DNA of 64,000 nt from Bacteriovoracales bacterium (GCA_030149295.1 JASBRV010000078.1:33776-97775); one strand, 5' to 3'; shown: positions 35,892 to 45,576, counted from the first letter of the stretch. The notes: generated by a model from the sequence alone, not told the origin. Numbers and translations: made by a program.

Positions 35892-37025
35892 ATGAAGGGC
35901 TTATTAATTTCAGTCATTTTATTTCTCAACATCACGACCTTTGCCAAAGAAGAGGACAGAGGCTGGGGACTCAGCCTTGGCGAGGGCACTTCCAATATAA
36001 GAATCGGTGGACGAATCCAGGCCATTGGAGTTCATAATTTTGATACAGGGTTTAAAGACCTCTATCTTCGAAGGGCCAGGGTAAACCTGCAATATCAAAC
36101 CCAAAGACACCATATGATTTATATGGATCTTAGAAATGACAATTTAAATGAAGGCGATCAAGGCGAAGGAAGCCTTTCGATTGGTGATGCCTTTTATGAA
36201 ATTCCTATCGATTCGCCCTTTATTGATGACATTACCCTCTTTCGCTCCAAAGTCGATGTGTCTTATTCCCAAACGGCAAGCTCTAAAGACCTTATTCATC
36301 CCAATCGCTCTCGAGTAAGTGATTACGCCAGCAATTTTGTCGTTCACAATCGACGAGCGACAAACCTTCAAGCTAATGGTGGAAATGATTGGCTTACCTA
36401 TCAGTTGGTAATCAGTGATGGCATTCAAAGTGAAGAAGTAGAAAAGCTCTCAGGCACTACTACTATCAGTAATATCTCTAAACAAGACCTCACCTATGGT
36501 GCCAAAGCCCGTTTTTATCTTTGGAATGGTGTAGATAATAAAAAAGCAGAACTCCAAGAGACATTCTATGGTGCAAAGAAAACCTTAAGCTTTGGACTTG
36601 GAGCTTTTGTGAATCCTAAAATTCAATATACCCTAAGTGATGGAAGAAAAATTTCTCATTCACGAACTCTTTATAATGGAGAAATCTCCTTTGCTTATAA
36701 TCACTTTCGCTTTTTGGCAGAAGGCTTTCTGTTTAAGGGAGACATTTTGGATCCCTCTCAATCTCGCTTTGGTGATGCATGGGGCACCTATATGCGAAGT
36801 GAGTATATTTTGGGAAAAGTTGCTCCTTATATCGGCCTTAATTATCTTCGTCGCGATAAAAACCAGAGGGATAGCTACGAGACTTCTCAACTCGTGGGTA
36901 TCAATTACTATGCACAAAAAAAGAGCCGCCGTTATGGTATTTCCTTTGAAAATATCGAAAATGGCCGTTTAATAGGTTTATCAGATCGTAAGAAAGTGAT
37001 GACCTACCTCCTCTTAGATTATTAG
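35892..37025 (+). CDS. outer-membrane porin, phosphate-selective porin O/P-like
   Basis: 377 aa with signal peptide ISVILFLNITTFAK. The pattern IRIGGRIQAIG...LYLRRARVNLQYQ at the start is characteristic of the OprO/OprP-like porin group, and alternating strands run to the C-terminus KKVMTYLLLDY. It should form a 16-stranded barrel; the selectivity is unknown. It follows the RND gene by 42 bases and may share its transcript. Confidence 0.85.
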   Translation: MKGLLISVILFLNITTFAKEEDRGWGLSLGEGTSNIRIGGRIQAIGVHNFDTGFKDLYLRRARVNLQYQTQRHHMIYMDLRNDNLNEGDQGEGSLSIGDAFYEIPIDSPFIDDITLFRSKVDVSYSQTASSKDLIHPNRSRVSDYASNFVVHNRRATNLQANGGNDWLTYQLVISDGIQSEEVEKLSGTTTISNISKQDLTYGAKARFYLWNGVDNKKAELQETFYGAKKTLSFGLGAFVNPKIQYTLSDGRKISHSRTLYNGEISFAYNHFRFLAEGFLFKGDILDPSQSRFGDAWGTYMRSEYILGKVAPYIGLNYLRRDKNQRDSYETSQLVGINYYAQKKSRRYGISFENIENGRLIGLSDRKKVMTYLLLDY

Positions 37026-37142
37026 CAGAAAAAGGCCGTCTAAAGTTCATACGCCCCCTGTAAAGCCTATCAACTCCCCCCAACGAAAAGGCCTCTCACG
37101 TTATGATAAGTGTATTATCGAACTAAAAGAGGACCTAAACCC

Positions 37143-38612
37143 ATGAAAAGACTTACTTTTGCCGTTGCCCTTGCCTTAAGCCTACCAAGCTTTGGAACAG
37201 AATATGTCACTGGTTATCTTATTGATCGAGGTGCTGGGGACTTCGAAATCCAAGGACCGAAAGGCTCTTTCGCCATTGAAACGAGTGAAACGATTAAAAT
37301 GAGTCTCCCTTCACTGGCCAATCCGACCTTCGTCAAACAATCCGACGGCAACCCCTATTCCTATGAATTTAAAGGTGAGATTAAGGGGGAAACATTCGTA
37401 CTCGAGCAAACTCCAACTAATATTCCAGGTGCTGAGAGCATCACAGGCGTTCTAAAATACGATCAAACACTCGATATCTATACCATCAATGGTGAAAGAG
37501 TTGATTTTGGTTACACAAAAGTCCTCAATGGATATGAGTTTGATGAAATTTCAAAAAAGTCCTTTATTGGTAAAAAGATTATCGCTGAAGGAGCAAGAGT
37601 TGGGGACGTCTTTATCATGCAAGCCTTAACACCCACTCATCTATTTCATGCAGGCCCTGATCAAAAGACTCCCTTTGATCAAGAATTTAATAAAAATCCT
37701 TATCGTTTTATCAAGAAACAGGTTTACAAAAATAAAATTTCAAAAGGGAAAACGTCATTTAGAAAAACTGTCTACAACCAGGAAGGCTATTCTGTGCAGC
37801 CTGGTGAGTCTGTCTTTCTCGTGACCCTATCTGGTCGCCAAGGAGACTCCTTTGGTTCAGTCAATGGTCACTTTGTTGCAGGCCTTGGGGAAGTCAAAGA
37901 TGACCTCTCTCTTCGTGCGGAAGTTTCAAACGCTTACGTCGTAAATGGAAAGGACATCCTTAGTGGAAACGTAAGTTTAACGAATTATTTCTCTAATCTC
38001 GTTCAAGGACAAAATAATTATCGCCCAACTTATACATTTATTGCCTATGGCATTGATAAGGAAAAACTACAAAAATTTAGAGATTACCTAGAGCCCAGTC
38101 ATATTGAGTTTAGAACGAAAGACTTGGAAATCACTCTTGATTTTAATTGCACCACAGAAACAGCTAAAGGCTTAAGCCTAGCGGGAATCGTAGGAAACCA
38201 TAAAAGGACCTGGGCCCAGAGAGTCTTTGATCTCAATCATCTTGCCTACCCGCTAAGAGCAGCTTCAATCATTGGAGAAGCTGGCGAAGCCTTAGGAAAA
38301 ACTGCTAATGGCGACAAGGAAGATTTTCAACCTAGACCGGCCTTTCATAGTTATATTGACACTCTTAAAAATAAAAAAGTGATGAAAGAGCTAGGTATCA
38401 AAAGAATGGATTACGTTTTTTATTCTCAAATCCCCTCTCAAAGACCTACTGGTGGGGCACCTTCCAATTACACATTTCATCTTGCGGTTAAGCATGACTC
38501 TCTTTACTACAAGAATCTCTATGATAAATATGAAAACAATGCGAATAAATCAGACAATCTAAGTCCCGAAGAGCTATTAGAGCACCTTCACCTCTTAGAC
38601 CATGTTGAATAA
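37143..38612 (+). CDS. exported hypothetical protein, 489 aa
   Basis: Starts at the ATG at 37143 (AGAGGA upstream), which gives a signal peptide (LTFAVALALSLPSFGTE). The first half is beta-rich with repeated FEIQGPKGSFAIET-like turns; the second half contains a hydrophobic stretch (GLSLAGIVGN, LAYPLRAASIIGEAGEALG) and mixed alpha/beta. It ends in a helical tail. No family recognised. Its 3' end overlaps the GT-C gene by 25 bases. Confidence 0.8.
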   Translation: MKRLTFAVALALSLPSFGTEYVTGYLIDRGAGDFEIQGPKGSFAIETSETIKMSLPSLANPTFVKQSDGNPYSYEFKGEIKGETFVLEQTPTNIPGAESITGVLKYDQTLDIYTINGERVDFGYTKVLNGYEFDEISKKSFIGKKIIAEGARVGDVFIMQALTPTHLFHAGPDQKTPFDQEFNKNPYRFIKKQVYKNKISKGKTSFRKTVYNQEGYSVQPGESVFLVTLSGRQGDSFGSVNGHFVAGLGEVKDDLSLRAEVSNAYVVNGKDILSGNVSLTNYFSNLVQGQNNYRPTYTFIAYGIDKEKLQKFRDYLEPSHIEFRTKDLEITLDFNCTTETAKGLSLAGIVGNHKRTWAQRVFDLNHLAYPLRAASIIGEAGEALGKTANGDKEDFQPRPAFHSYIDTLKNKKVMKELGIKRMDYVFYSQIPSQRPTGGAPSNYTFHLAVKHDSLYYKNLYDKYENNANKSDNLSPEELLEHLHLLDHVE

Positions 38613-40534
38613 AACTTTTCAAAAGTTTGAATGCGTTTTTGGTGTTCACCTTTTTTATCAATAATAAAACCACGGTGATTCAAATCACTATCAAATTTGA
38701 TTGACTTATAGAGGTCTATATAATGGCGTAGACCTCTTTTACTGCCATATTTATTTTCCATATAAATCAACGCTTCTAAAAAAGGCATTGTTTTTTCCAC
38801 AGCACCATAAGTTCGAATAAATTCCTCAAAAACGGCTTTCATAGACTGATATAAATTCCCCTCTTTTTTGAATATTAAAACCTCAATTCCATAAAAGTAG
38901 TAAAACTCACTAAGCCCAGCATAATGATAGCGAATAAACCTCGGCTCCTGTTCATTTCGATTGAGTAAGAGGATGACCATGTCATTAGGTTTTAAATAGT
39001 CTCTTTCCTCATCAAAGTATATATGGTTAGGAGATAGCCAATCATAGTTTTTTTTATACTTAAGCAAACTTTTATTCACAAGCTCGTTACCATAAAAAAG
39101 GCTGCCAATATGACCTTGCCCTTTAAAATCAGTTAGTCCAGCAAATGCTATATGCATGACAACATCATCTTCATCTACAATATTATTTAAAAACTCATAA
39201 GCTCGATTCCAAGCCGGACGAACAGAAGCTTTTGAGTATTCAGCTAATGGTCGATTAATAAAATAAACACCAAAGACAGAAACTAGAAAAAAGACAATTA
39301 CTGAAACGGTTAATTTGTAAGCTCTAAATTTTTGTTCCAATTGATAAATAAAATTCCCAACGAGTAAAAAAAGAAGGACTTGACCACAGATCATATAACG
39401 AGGATTAAGTACGGAATTGACGCTAAAGTCCCATATAACTGAATACAAACCAAAGAAGCTAATGAAAAAAAGAATCAAAAAGAGACTTTTTTTGTCTTTT
39501 TTTATTATTAAATAAAGGGACAATATAATTGAGATAACTAGCAACGTAACCTGCCATTCAGTATGCTGGGAAATAGTAAAAACAACTCTTTCATAAATAT
39601 TAGATAAGACTGAGATTATGTTTTTACCCTCTTCAACAAAAACACGTTGATCCCGAGAAGAGAGGAAAATCCTGTAATCGATAGGCAGTCGCCATAAAGC
39701 TACAGCTCCCCCCAAAAGAATCAACTTACATTTAAACTTTTTCCAATAAAGTAGGGTTGTAATCATAAAGGCGCAAAAAATAAATATTTGTGGTTGTAAT
39801 GAAGTGGCACTGAGAAGAAAGAGGGTTGAAAGAAGAAGCCAACCGATATGACATTTTTCTTTAGTATAACCTCTTAAAAAAAGCATAAAGTTGGTCGCAG
39901 CAAATAGAGTTAAGGAAATTGGTCTTCCTTCAAGACAATATGAAAGAAAAAACGGAGAGAATAAAAAAATAAGACTTACAACATAGCGATTGATAAAAGT
40001 TGGCCAATAAGCTTTTATTAATCTTGGAATATAAATAAGTGTGGCTCCCCCAAAGACCATGGCATGAAATTTGACGGCAAAAACAGTATTTCCAAAATAG
40101 CTTTTAGCATAGCCCATAAGCATATAATCGAGAGGAGGCTGTTGTTGATTAATTGCCCTTTGGATCACATTGCTACTAACAAAATGAGAGCCAAAGATAA
40201 ATTGGATGTGTTCGTCTAACCAAATAACCTTTTCCGAAAATTTCACATAAAGAACAACACAGTAGGTAGCAATCACAAAGATAGGGCAAAGAATTTCCTT
40301 AAGGGATATTTTTTTGAGGGAGTAACGAGTCCATTCTCCCTTAAGGAATATTGCTGATAAAAAAAAGAAGATACCATGGGAAAAAAGAAAAAATAGATCA
40401 AGAGGATCTGAGTAATCTCTTCTATAAAAGTACTCGCCTATCCATAGAAGAAAGAAATAACAGAACAAAAGTGTTAGAAAGACTTTCTCAAAAAAGAAGT
40501 TCTCTTTAAATGTTAACTTATTTTCGTTAATCAT
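38588..40534 (-). CDS. multi-pass membrane glycosyltransferase candidate (GT-C, GT39/83-like)
   Basis: 648 aa with about ten to twelve membrane helices in the first 430 residues and a soluble C-terminal part. WLDEHIQFIF in the first outer loop provides the acidic motif expected of GT-C enzymes, and NQQQPPLDYMLMG is the HQPPLYY-like motif of GT39/ArnT relatives. These enzymes transfer a sugar from a polyprenyl-phosphate donor outside the cytoplasmic membrane. The acceptor is unknown. Two similar genes occur at 52582 and 57870. Confidence 0.82.
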   Translation of the reverse strand: MINENKLTFKENFFFEKVFLTLLFCYFFLLWIGEYFYRRDYSDPLDLFFLFSHGIFFFLSAIFLKGEWTRYSLKKISLKEILCPIFVIATYCVVLYVKFSEKVIWLDEHIQFIFGSHFVSSNVIQRAINQQQPPLDYMLMGYAKSYFGNTVFAVKFHAMVFGGATLIYIPRLIKAYWPTFINRYVVSLIFLFSPFFLSYCLEGRPISLTLFAATNFMLFLRGYTKEKCHIGWLLLSTLFLLSATSLQPQIFIFCAFMITTLLYWKKFKCKLILLGGAVALWRLPIDYRIFLSSRDQRVFVEEGKNIISVLSNIYERVVFTISQHTEWQVTLLVISIILSLYLIIKKDKKSLFLILFFISFFGLYSVIWDFSVNSVLNPRYMICGQVLLFLLVGNFIYQLEQKFRAYKLTVSVIVFFLVSVFGVYFINRPLAEYSKASVRPAWNRAYEFLNNIVDEDDVVMHIAFAGLTDFKGQGHIGSLFYGNELVNKSLLKYKKNYDWLSPNHIYFDEERDYLKPNDMVILLLNRNEQEPRFIRYHYAGLSEFYYFYGIEVLIFKKEGNLYQSMKAVFEEFIRTYGAVEKTMPFLEALIYMENKYGSKRGLRHYIDLYKSIKFDSDLNHRGFIIDKKGEHQKRIQTFEKFYSTWSKR

Positions 40535-40575
40535 GAATCATTATTCTATGCTATTATCAGAATCGAGTGAAGTGC

Positions 40576-40604
40576 TTGTTCCAATACAACATCTTTGAAA
40601 TAAT
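40576..40604 (+). promoter_or_regulatory. sigma70-type promoter for the aminotransferase, leaderless spacing
   Basis: TTGTTC (40576-40581), a 17-base spacer and AATAAT (40599-40604) end six bases before the ATG at 40611, so transcription would start at or next to the ATG. There is no Shine-Dalgarno sequence. Confidence 0.5.
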
Positions 40605-40610
40605 GAGTCT

Positions 40611-41786
40611 ATGAAAGAATTTAATTCAACAGCCTCCTCTATTAAGGAGAGCATTTTTAGCCAAATGACTGTACTGGCGAAAAAATACAATGCTATCAAC
40701 CTTTCTCAAGGTTTTCCTGATTTTGAAGGACCAGCTTTTATTAGAGAGGCCCTCAAAGAAGCCGTGGGTATAAAGGCCTTAGGCCAATATGCTCCTATGC
40801 CAGGAATTCCCCTTTTGCTTGAAAACCTGGAAAGGCATTTTGCGAGTCAATACCAACTCTCCTATGACAAATTGACTTCTCTAACCATTACCAATGGGGC
40901 AACTGAGGCTATCATGGTGGCTAGTTTAGCCCTTCTTGAACCAGGTGATGAGGTTATTCTTTTTGAGCCTTTTTATGACTCTTATCCCGTCGCGGCAGAA
41001 CTTGCTGGAGCAAAAGTTAAAGTTGTCACCCTCCATGGGGATGATTTTCGCTGGAATGATGACGAATTAAGACAAGCCTTTTCTCCTAAAACAAAACTCA
41101 TCTATTTTAATAACCCTCATAACCCAACCGGAAGAGTGTTTAACAAAGATGAACTTCTTCAACTAAGTGAGCTCGTCAAAGAATACGACTGCTATATTTT
41201 AAGTGATGAGGTTTATGAGTTTTTAACATTTGATGACAATCAACACATTCCGATTGCGACACTTCCTGAAATGCAAGAGAGAACCCTCACTATTGGATCG
41301 GCAGGAAAAACCTTTGGCCATACAGGCTTAAAAGTAGGCTGGCTGGCCTCTTCCCCTGAGATTAGCCATGCCTGTCGCATGGTCCACCAATTCAATGTTT
41401 TTAGCGTGAATCCAATGGCGCAATATGCAGTCGCAAAGGGATTAGAGCAAATGGGCTCTTACTCAAAAGAGTTTAAAAAACTTTACACTCATAAGAGGGA
41501 CCTTATGCATCACGTTCTTTTAGAATCAGGCCTCACTCCTTGTCAAACTGAGGGGACCTATTTCACCTTAGTCCCTATCCCAAAATCTTTTTTAGAACAA
41601 GACTACGATGACATTTCCTTTTGCCGCTACCTTATAGAAAAGCACCACACGGCAACAATTCCCCCATCGGCTTTTTATAGAAAAAGTGATGAGGGAAAGA
41701 GGTATCTACGCTTTTGCTTTGCTAAGAGTGAAGAACTTCTAAAAGAAGCAGGCTCAAATTTACAAAACCTGCTTAAAAAGTCTTAG
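40611..41786 (+). CDS. PLP-dependent aminotransferase, class I/II (kynurenine/methionine aminotransferase-like)
   Basis: 391 aa, cytoplasmic. AINLSQGFPDFEGP at the N-terminus, NGATEAI, NNPHNPTGRVF, SDEVYEFLTFD and SAGKTFGHTGLKVGW with the PLP lysine Lys233 fit the YbdL/kynurenine aminotransferase group. It exchanges amino groups between amino acids such as methionine, glutamine or kynurenine and oxo-acids. The exact substrate cannot be read from sequence. It overlaps the phospholipase gene by 4 bases at the ends. Confidence 0.93.
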   Translation: MKEFNSTASSIKESIFSQMTVLAKKYNAINLSQGFPDFEGPAFIREALKEAVGIKALGQYAPMPGIPLLLENLERHFASQYQLSYDKLTSLTITNGATEAIMVASLALLEPGDEVILFEPFYDSYPVAAELAGAKVKVVTLHGDDFRWNDDELRQAFSPKTKLIYFNNPHNPTGRVFNKDELLQLSELVKEYDCYILSDEVYEFLTFDDNQHIPIATLPEMQERTLTIGSAGKTFGHTGLKVGWLASSPEISHACRMVHQFNVFSVNPMAQYAVAKGLEQMGSYSKEFKKLYTHKRDLMHHVLLESGLTPCQTEGTYFTLVPIPKSFLEQDYDDISFCRYLIEKHHTATIPPSAFYRKSDEGKRYLRFCFAKSEELLKEAGSNLQNLLKKS

Positions 41787-43105
41787 TTGCAGAATTTCCG
41801 GCCTCTTTTGAGAAGACCATCGATCTCTTTGTGCTCAAGAGCCATGGGGCCAAAGGAACAATCCATTTTCTCTTTGTTTTTGATAGCCCTTGAGATGTTC
41901 TCATGGAGAGCTGAAAGACCATCTCTTCCCTGATTCCACATAAAGTCAAAATCCTTATTGAAGTCAGCAAGAGTTAACTTGGACTCTTCAACATTGATTC
42001 TAACGAGATTTTCAATATGGTTAAACTCTCCAGAGTATGACCAATTAAAAGAGCCAGAAAGAACTTCTTTATTGTCGACAATGAAATATTTTGAATGCAT
42101 TTGCTTATTAAGATAGGCACTGGTCTTAAGGTGAAAGAACTTAAGTCGTACTTCGATATTTTTGTGTCCTTCAAAATTATCTTTGGCCAACAAAGAAACA
42201 TAATTCACCCCTGAAGAACACTCACGAGCAAATTCGTTGTCACAATGAGGAACAGTCATTTTACTTCTTTCACGGGCCCAGTCATATTCACCCATCGTTA
42301 CAAGAACTTTGACCTGAACACCTCTTTTCGCCGCTCTCACAAGCGCATTATAGATAGGACGCAACTTAAGACGAGTTGTCGCGATCTCTAACTCACCCTC
42401 TGCACTATCGATGGCCGCTACTACTTTTTGCGTAAGAGTGAAGCCTAAGGCCCCTCTTTTCTTACCGAGTCTTCCTCTGGTCACTTTAAAATTGTCTCTG
42501 TTAAAAGTCACTGAGCCTAAAGATCCTACTGCTTTTTCAAATTGAATAGACTGATAAAGAGCTTTTCGACCAATTTCTTTGCTAATATCCCAAAGAAAGT
42601 TAAATTCTTTTTGAAAGGATTGGGCCATTTCCCCTTCTTCATCAAAGAACATGATGTTTTCATTATAATTTTGAAGAGAACTCATACTCCAATTCGCAGA
42701 ACCAGTAATCACAGAGGCATCAAAGCGATATCCATCAATCACAGCAAACTTATGATGCATTTTTTTAGACGACTTTAATGTTTTGACATCAATTCCTAGT
42801 TTTTCCAGTTCAAGCATTTTTTTCAAATTATCTTCTTTAGAAGCGTAACCTTCAAAGATCATACGAACCTTGATTTCACCTGTGCTAAGCCTCTTCTGAA
42901 AAGCCGCTGAAGAAAGATATTTAATAATGGGATTTTTTGGACTTGAATCAATATTATAAAGAGCGAGGTCAATTGTTTCATCTGCAGTCTTAAGACGCTC
43001 AACAATGGCACTAAAAGTATCATCATAAGGATGAAAGAGAACTTCAACCCTAGCGAAGGTAAGGACACAAAAGAGAGAGAGCAGTAACGATGTGATGAGT
43101 TTCAT
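41783..43105 (-). CDS. secreted phospholipase D-like protein with two HKD motifs
   Basis: 440 aa with signal peptide ITSLLLSLFCVLTFA. Two complete HxK(x4)D motifs are present, His117/Lys119/Asp124 followed by ITGSANWS, and His337/Lys339/Asp344 followed by LSGSFNWS, so both halves of the active site exist in one chain. The family includes phospholipases, nucleases and cardiolipin synthases; the signal peptide and lack of other membrane segments favour an exported hydrolase. Substrate unknown. Confidence 0.92.
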   Translation of the reverse strand: MKLITSLLLSLFCVLTFARVEVLFHPYDDTFSAIVERLKTADETIDLALYNIDSSPKNPIIKYLSSAAFQKRLSTGEIKVRMIFEGYASKEDNLKKMLELEKLGIDVKTLKSSKKMHHKFAVIDGYRFDASVITGSANWSMSSLQNYNENIMFFDEEGEMAQSFQKEFNFLWDISKEIGRKALYQSIQFEKAVGSLGSVTFNRDNFKVTRGRLGKKRGALGFTLTQKVVAAIDSAEGELEIATTRLKLRPIYNALVRAAKRGVQVKVLVTMGEYDWARERSKMTVPHCDNEFARECSSGVNYVSLLAKDNFEGHKNIEVRLKFFHLKTSAYLNKQMHSKYFIVDNKEVLSGSFNWSYSGEFNHIENLVRINVEESKLTLADFNKDFDFMWNQGRDGLSALHENISRAIKNKEKMDCSFGPMALEHKEIDGLLKRGRKFCN

Positions 43106-43269
43106 ATTTAAGCCTTGTGTTCATTTCATTTATGCAATGGGTATAACACGTTGATCCAACAGCAAGAAATAGAATTGGGAAATCAATCCTATCTCATTAT
43201 TAGATAATAGCCCACGCCAAACAACACACAGCGCAAATCTATCCCCTATCGTTTACCATTCCCCTCCTT

Positions 43270-43275
43270 TATAAT
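43270..43275 (+). promoter_or_regulatory. perfect TATAAT box before the 13-codon ORF and AsnB-like gene
   Basis: A consensus -10 lies eight bases before the ATG at 43284. The -35 is weak at normal spacing. Initiation would fall at about 43282-43284, making the small ORF the first translated element and giving the AsnB-like gene a 45-base leader. Confidence 0.45.
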
Positions 43276-43283
43276 GTAAGTCT

Positions 43284-43325
43284 ATGAAAACACTTATATG
43301 GAAACTGGCTTCTTACCCACTTTAA
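43284..43325 (+). CDS. 13-codon leader ORF or micropeptide (MKTLIWKLASYPL), uncertain
   Basis: An ATG eight bases after TATAAT opens a 13-residue frame ending TAA three bases before the ATG of the AsnB-like gene. It could be a leader peptide that couples translation to the next gene, a peptide substrate, or chance. It has no Shine-Dalgarno sequence. I keep it only because of its position. Confidence 0.25.
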   Translation: MKTLIWKLASYPL

Positions 43326-43328
43326 TCT

Positions 43329-44552
43329 ATGTTTTTCCTCTTAGAAAATGACAATCCCTCTTTAACTCAGAAGCTTCGCGCTCATCTGAATTATTACAAC
43401 AGGCCTTATCAAGGAAATATTTCTGAGGATATATTCTTAGATGAAGTTTTTAATGATGCTGGCCTTGTTCTAAAACTCGATAAGGGCTGGAATAAGTATG
43501 AAGATGACAATAGAGTTACTTGGTACAAAGGGTATTCTCACGAAGTAAGTCTTAAAGACATAGTAGAAAAAGCTGACTTCAAAAGTCGAAAAGGCAATTA
43601 CCTCTGCCTTAACTTTGATAAAGTAAAAAATATTTTTCATGTTTACAGAGACGACCTTATTGGATTCAATCTCTTTTACTCCCCTCAGTACATTACCAAT
43701 CTCTATCCCCTTGAAAGACAAGTCGATTACAATGAAGATATTGGCCTTATAAAAGAGCAAGAAAAGTTTTGGAGAATAGAAATCTCAAATGCTTCTCCTC
43801 CTCACTCATTTCCTGAAAACTATAAGAATGACTTAAGTATTTCTCAAGCAGCCGAAAAACTAAAAGACCTCCTTATAAAAAATATGGAAAGCTTTTTCGC
43901 TCATAATGACTTTGACAATATTGAGGTTCAGTTCTCAGGAGGACTAGATACGACCCTTCTCTGTGCCTTACTTAATTTTCTAGGAAGACCCTACGAGCTT
44001 ATTGATGTCAGAGGAAAGGAGGACATTAACTGGTCACCAGGAACAAATCCCTTAATGGATCACCTCTCAAGTTTCTCTTGGGGATTTAAACAATCTCATT
44101 TTTATCCTCCACAGGAAAAACACACAGTCGTTTCTGGTTTTTGGGGCGATGAATTCCTCATGAGAAACCCTATGTATGTTCACTGGATTCTTAAATATAA
44201 TGGAATAAAACTCTTGGATGAAATTAAAAATTATCCAAATGCCTATATGACAAACTTTATTAAGACTGATTATATCGAGAAAATAAAGAAGTTTGACTAT
44301 GCTTTTGATTCAACAAAAAAACTCTACACAGAAGTAAAGGAGTGGTGTCTTAGAGACTATCAAACAAATCATCTCAACAATACAATTATGTACACCCCAT
44401 TTAAAGACCGCGATATTCTTGATCTATCTTTTCAACTTTCAAACGAGGCGATACTCTCTCAGGTAATACGTGGTGAATTACAATTTGAGATCATAAAATC
44501 GCTCCAACCAAGTCTTTTAAAAGAAATTGACCGCACTAAGAATAATCGCTAA
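43329..44552 (+). CDS. asparagine-synthetase-like ATP-pyrophosphatase lacking the amidotransferase cysteine
   Basis: 407 aa. The C-terminal part has the PP-loop SGGLDT (203-208) and SGFWGDEFL (269-277), which matches the conserved GxGGDE region of AsnB. The N-terminal 190 residues keep the layout of the AsnB amidotransferase domain (YLCLNFDK, HVYRDDLIGFNLFYSP) but residue 2 is Phe, not Cys, so glutamine cannot be hydrolysed. The same loss is seen in beta-lactam synthetases and lasso-peptide cyclases. It likely adenylates a carboxylate for amide formation; no partner biosynthetic gene is adjacent. It is shorter than AsnB (about 550-630 aa). Confidence 0.82.
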   Translation: MFFLLENDNPSLTQKLRAHLNYYNRPYQGNISEDIFLDEVFNDAGLVLKLDKGWNKYEDDNRVTWYKGYSHEVSLKDIVEKADFKSRKGNYLCLNFDKVKNIFHVYRDDLIGFNLFYSPQYITNLYPLERQVDYNEDIGLIKEQEKFWRIEISNASPPHSFPENYKNDLSISQAAEKLKDLLIKNMESFFAHNDFDNIEVQFSGGLDTTLLCALLNFLGRPYELIDVRGKEDINWSPGTNPLMDHLSSFSWGFKQSHFYPPQEKHTVVSGFWGDEFLMRNPMYVHWILKYNGIKLLDEIKNYPNAYMTNFIKTDYIEKIKKFDYAFDSTKKLYTEVKEWCLRDYQTNHLNNTIMYTPFKDRDILDLSFQLSNEAILSQVIRGELQFEIIKSLQPSLLKEIDRTKNNR

Positions 44553-44572
44553 ATCAAAGAAAGGAAGCTCAC

Positions 44573-44770
44573 ATGCAAAAAGCCATCATTCCCATTAGCT
44601 TATTACTCTTATTCATTACTTCAGGATGTAAGACCTGGAGTGCCTTTAAGAGCGACTCAGCTGAAATGTTGGAGAAAACTAAGGATCAAACGAAAGAAGT
44701 CATTGAAGGAACCCAAAGGGCATCAGGTAAAGCCGTTAATAAGATGCAAGATGCCTTTGGCGACGATTAA
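44573..44770 (+). CDS. small lipoprotein, 65 aa
   Basis: GGAAG precedes the ATG. The signal peptide ends LLFITSGC, a good lipobox with Cys19. The remaining 46 residues are polar and helical (SAEMLEKTKDQTKEVIEGTQRASGKAV), similar in layout to entericidin- or Lpp-like small lipoproteins, though not clearly homologous. It follows the AsnB-like gene by 20 bases. Confidence 0.8.
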   Translation: MQKAIIPISLLLLFITSGCKTWSAFKSDSAEMLEKTKDQTKEVIEGTQRASGKAVNKMQDAFGDD

Positions 44771-44775
44771 GGTCT

Positions 44776-45576
44776 TTAGAAACCAAAAGATAGCTTGGCA
44801 CTAGTCACACTAGTGCCAAAAACATTTTCATACTGGGCAGCAATCTTCATAAAAAGTAAATTGGCCTGAACCCCCGCAAAGACCTGAAAAGAAGTATCAT
44901 CAACAGATTGAGTTTGCGCTGTTGTAAAAGTCGTATCAAAGATTTGCGCTGATCCGGAAGCACTCAGTTCTGTCTCTCTCGTCACAATTCCAAGACCACC
45001 GAAAGGCTCAATTAGCAGAAGGTTTCCACTTGCAAGAAGACTTACCCCATAAGTTGTATTGTCTAATGTTACACTCGTTGCAACGCTATCAATTGTGTCA
45101 TTATAAGACAGTTCACTCTTACTCAGATGCCCCCTGACTGCGAGATCCACAAGGGGAATGCCCAGAAGATTACCAAAGGTCCACTTAAGCCCTATAGAAG
45201 TATGGGAAATGCTCACATCTCCCAATTCAGTCTCTGGCAATAAGATAAGCTCCCCCGTAATGCCAAAGGGAACAGACACAGAGGCAAAAGCTCCTGCGTG
45301 GGCGATTTTTCCAAAGGGATCGGCATCTGTTGGGTTTTCCCTCAGTGAAATTGCTTCAATGTCTGGAGCATCGGTGACACCTCCAATAATTCCCACTTCA
45401 AACCCAAAAACGTCCCCGAGAGGACTTGCGGGTGAAACGGGTCGGTGCACAAAGTTAGCAGAAAATTCTTTTGAGATCTTATCCAAATCGTCGGAAGTAA
45501 TATTATCAAGACTTGGTCCTTTTGCAAAAGCAGAAGTGCAACTCACTATGCAAAACACCAAAAAAAGAAAACGCAT
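44776..45576 (-). CDS. outer-membrane beta-barrel-like protein
   Basis: 266 aa, AAGGAG ribosome site, signal peptide LVFCIVSCTSAFAKG. Alternating beta pattern with short turns throughout (TSIGLKWTFGNLLGIPLVDLAVRGHLSKS, YGVSLLASGNLLLIEPFGGLGIV, VFAGVQANLLFMKIAAQY), ending TSAKLSFGF with a C-terminal Phe, typical of outer-membrane barrels. The layout recalls the DUF6588-type group. The function is unknown. A perfect 11-bp inverted repeat lies in its last codons. Confidence 0.8.
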   Translation of the reverse strand: MRFLFLVFCIVSCTSAFAKGPSLDNITSDDLDKISKEFSANFVHRPVSPASPLGDVFGFEVGIIGGVTDAPDIEAISLRENPTDADPFGKIAHAGAFASVSVPFGITGELILLPETELGDVSISHTSIGLKWTFGNLLGIPLVDLAVRGHLSKSELSYNDTIDSVATSVTLDNTTYGVSLLASGNLLLIEPFGGLGIVTRETELSASGSAQIFDTTFTTAQTQSVDDTSFQVFAGVQANLLFMKIAAQYENVFGTSVTSAKLSFGF

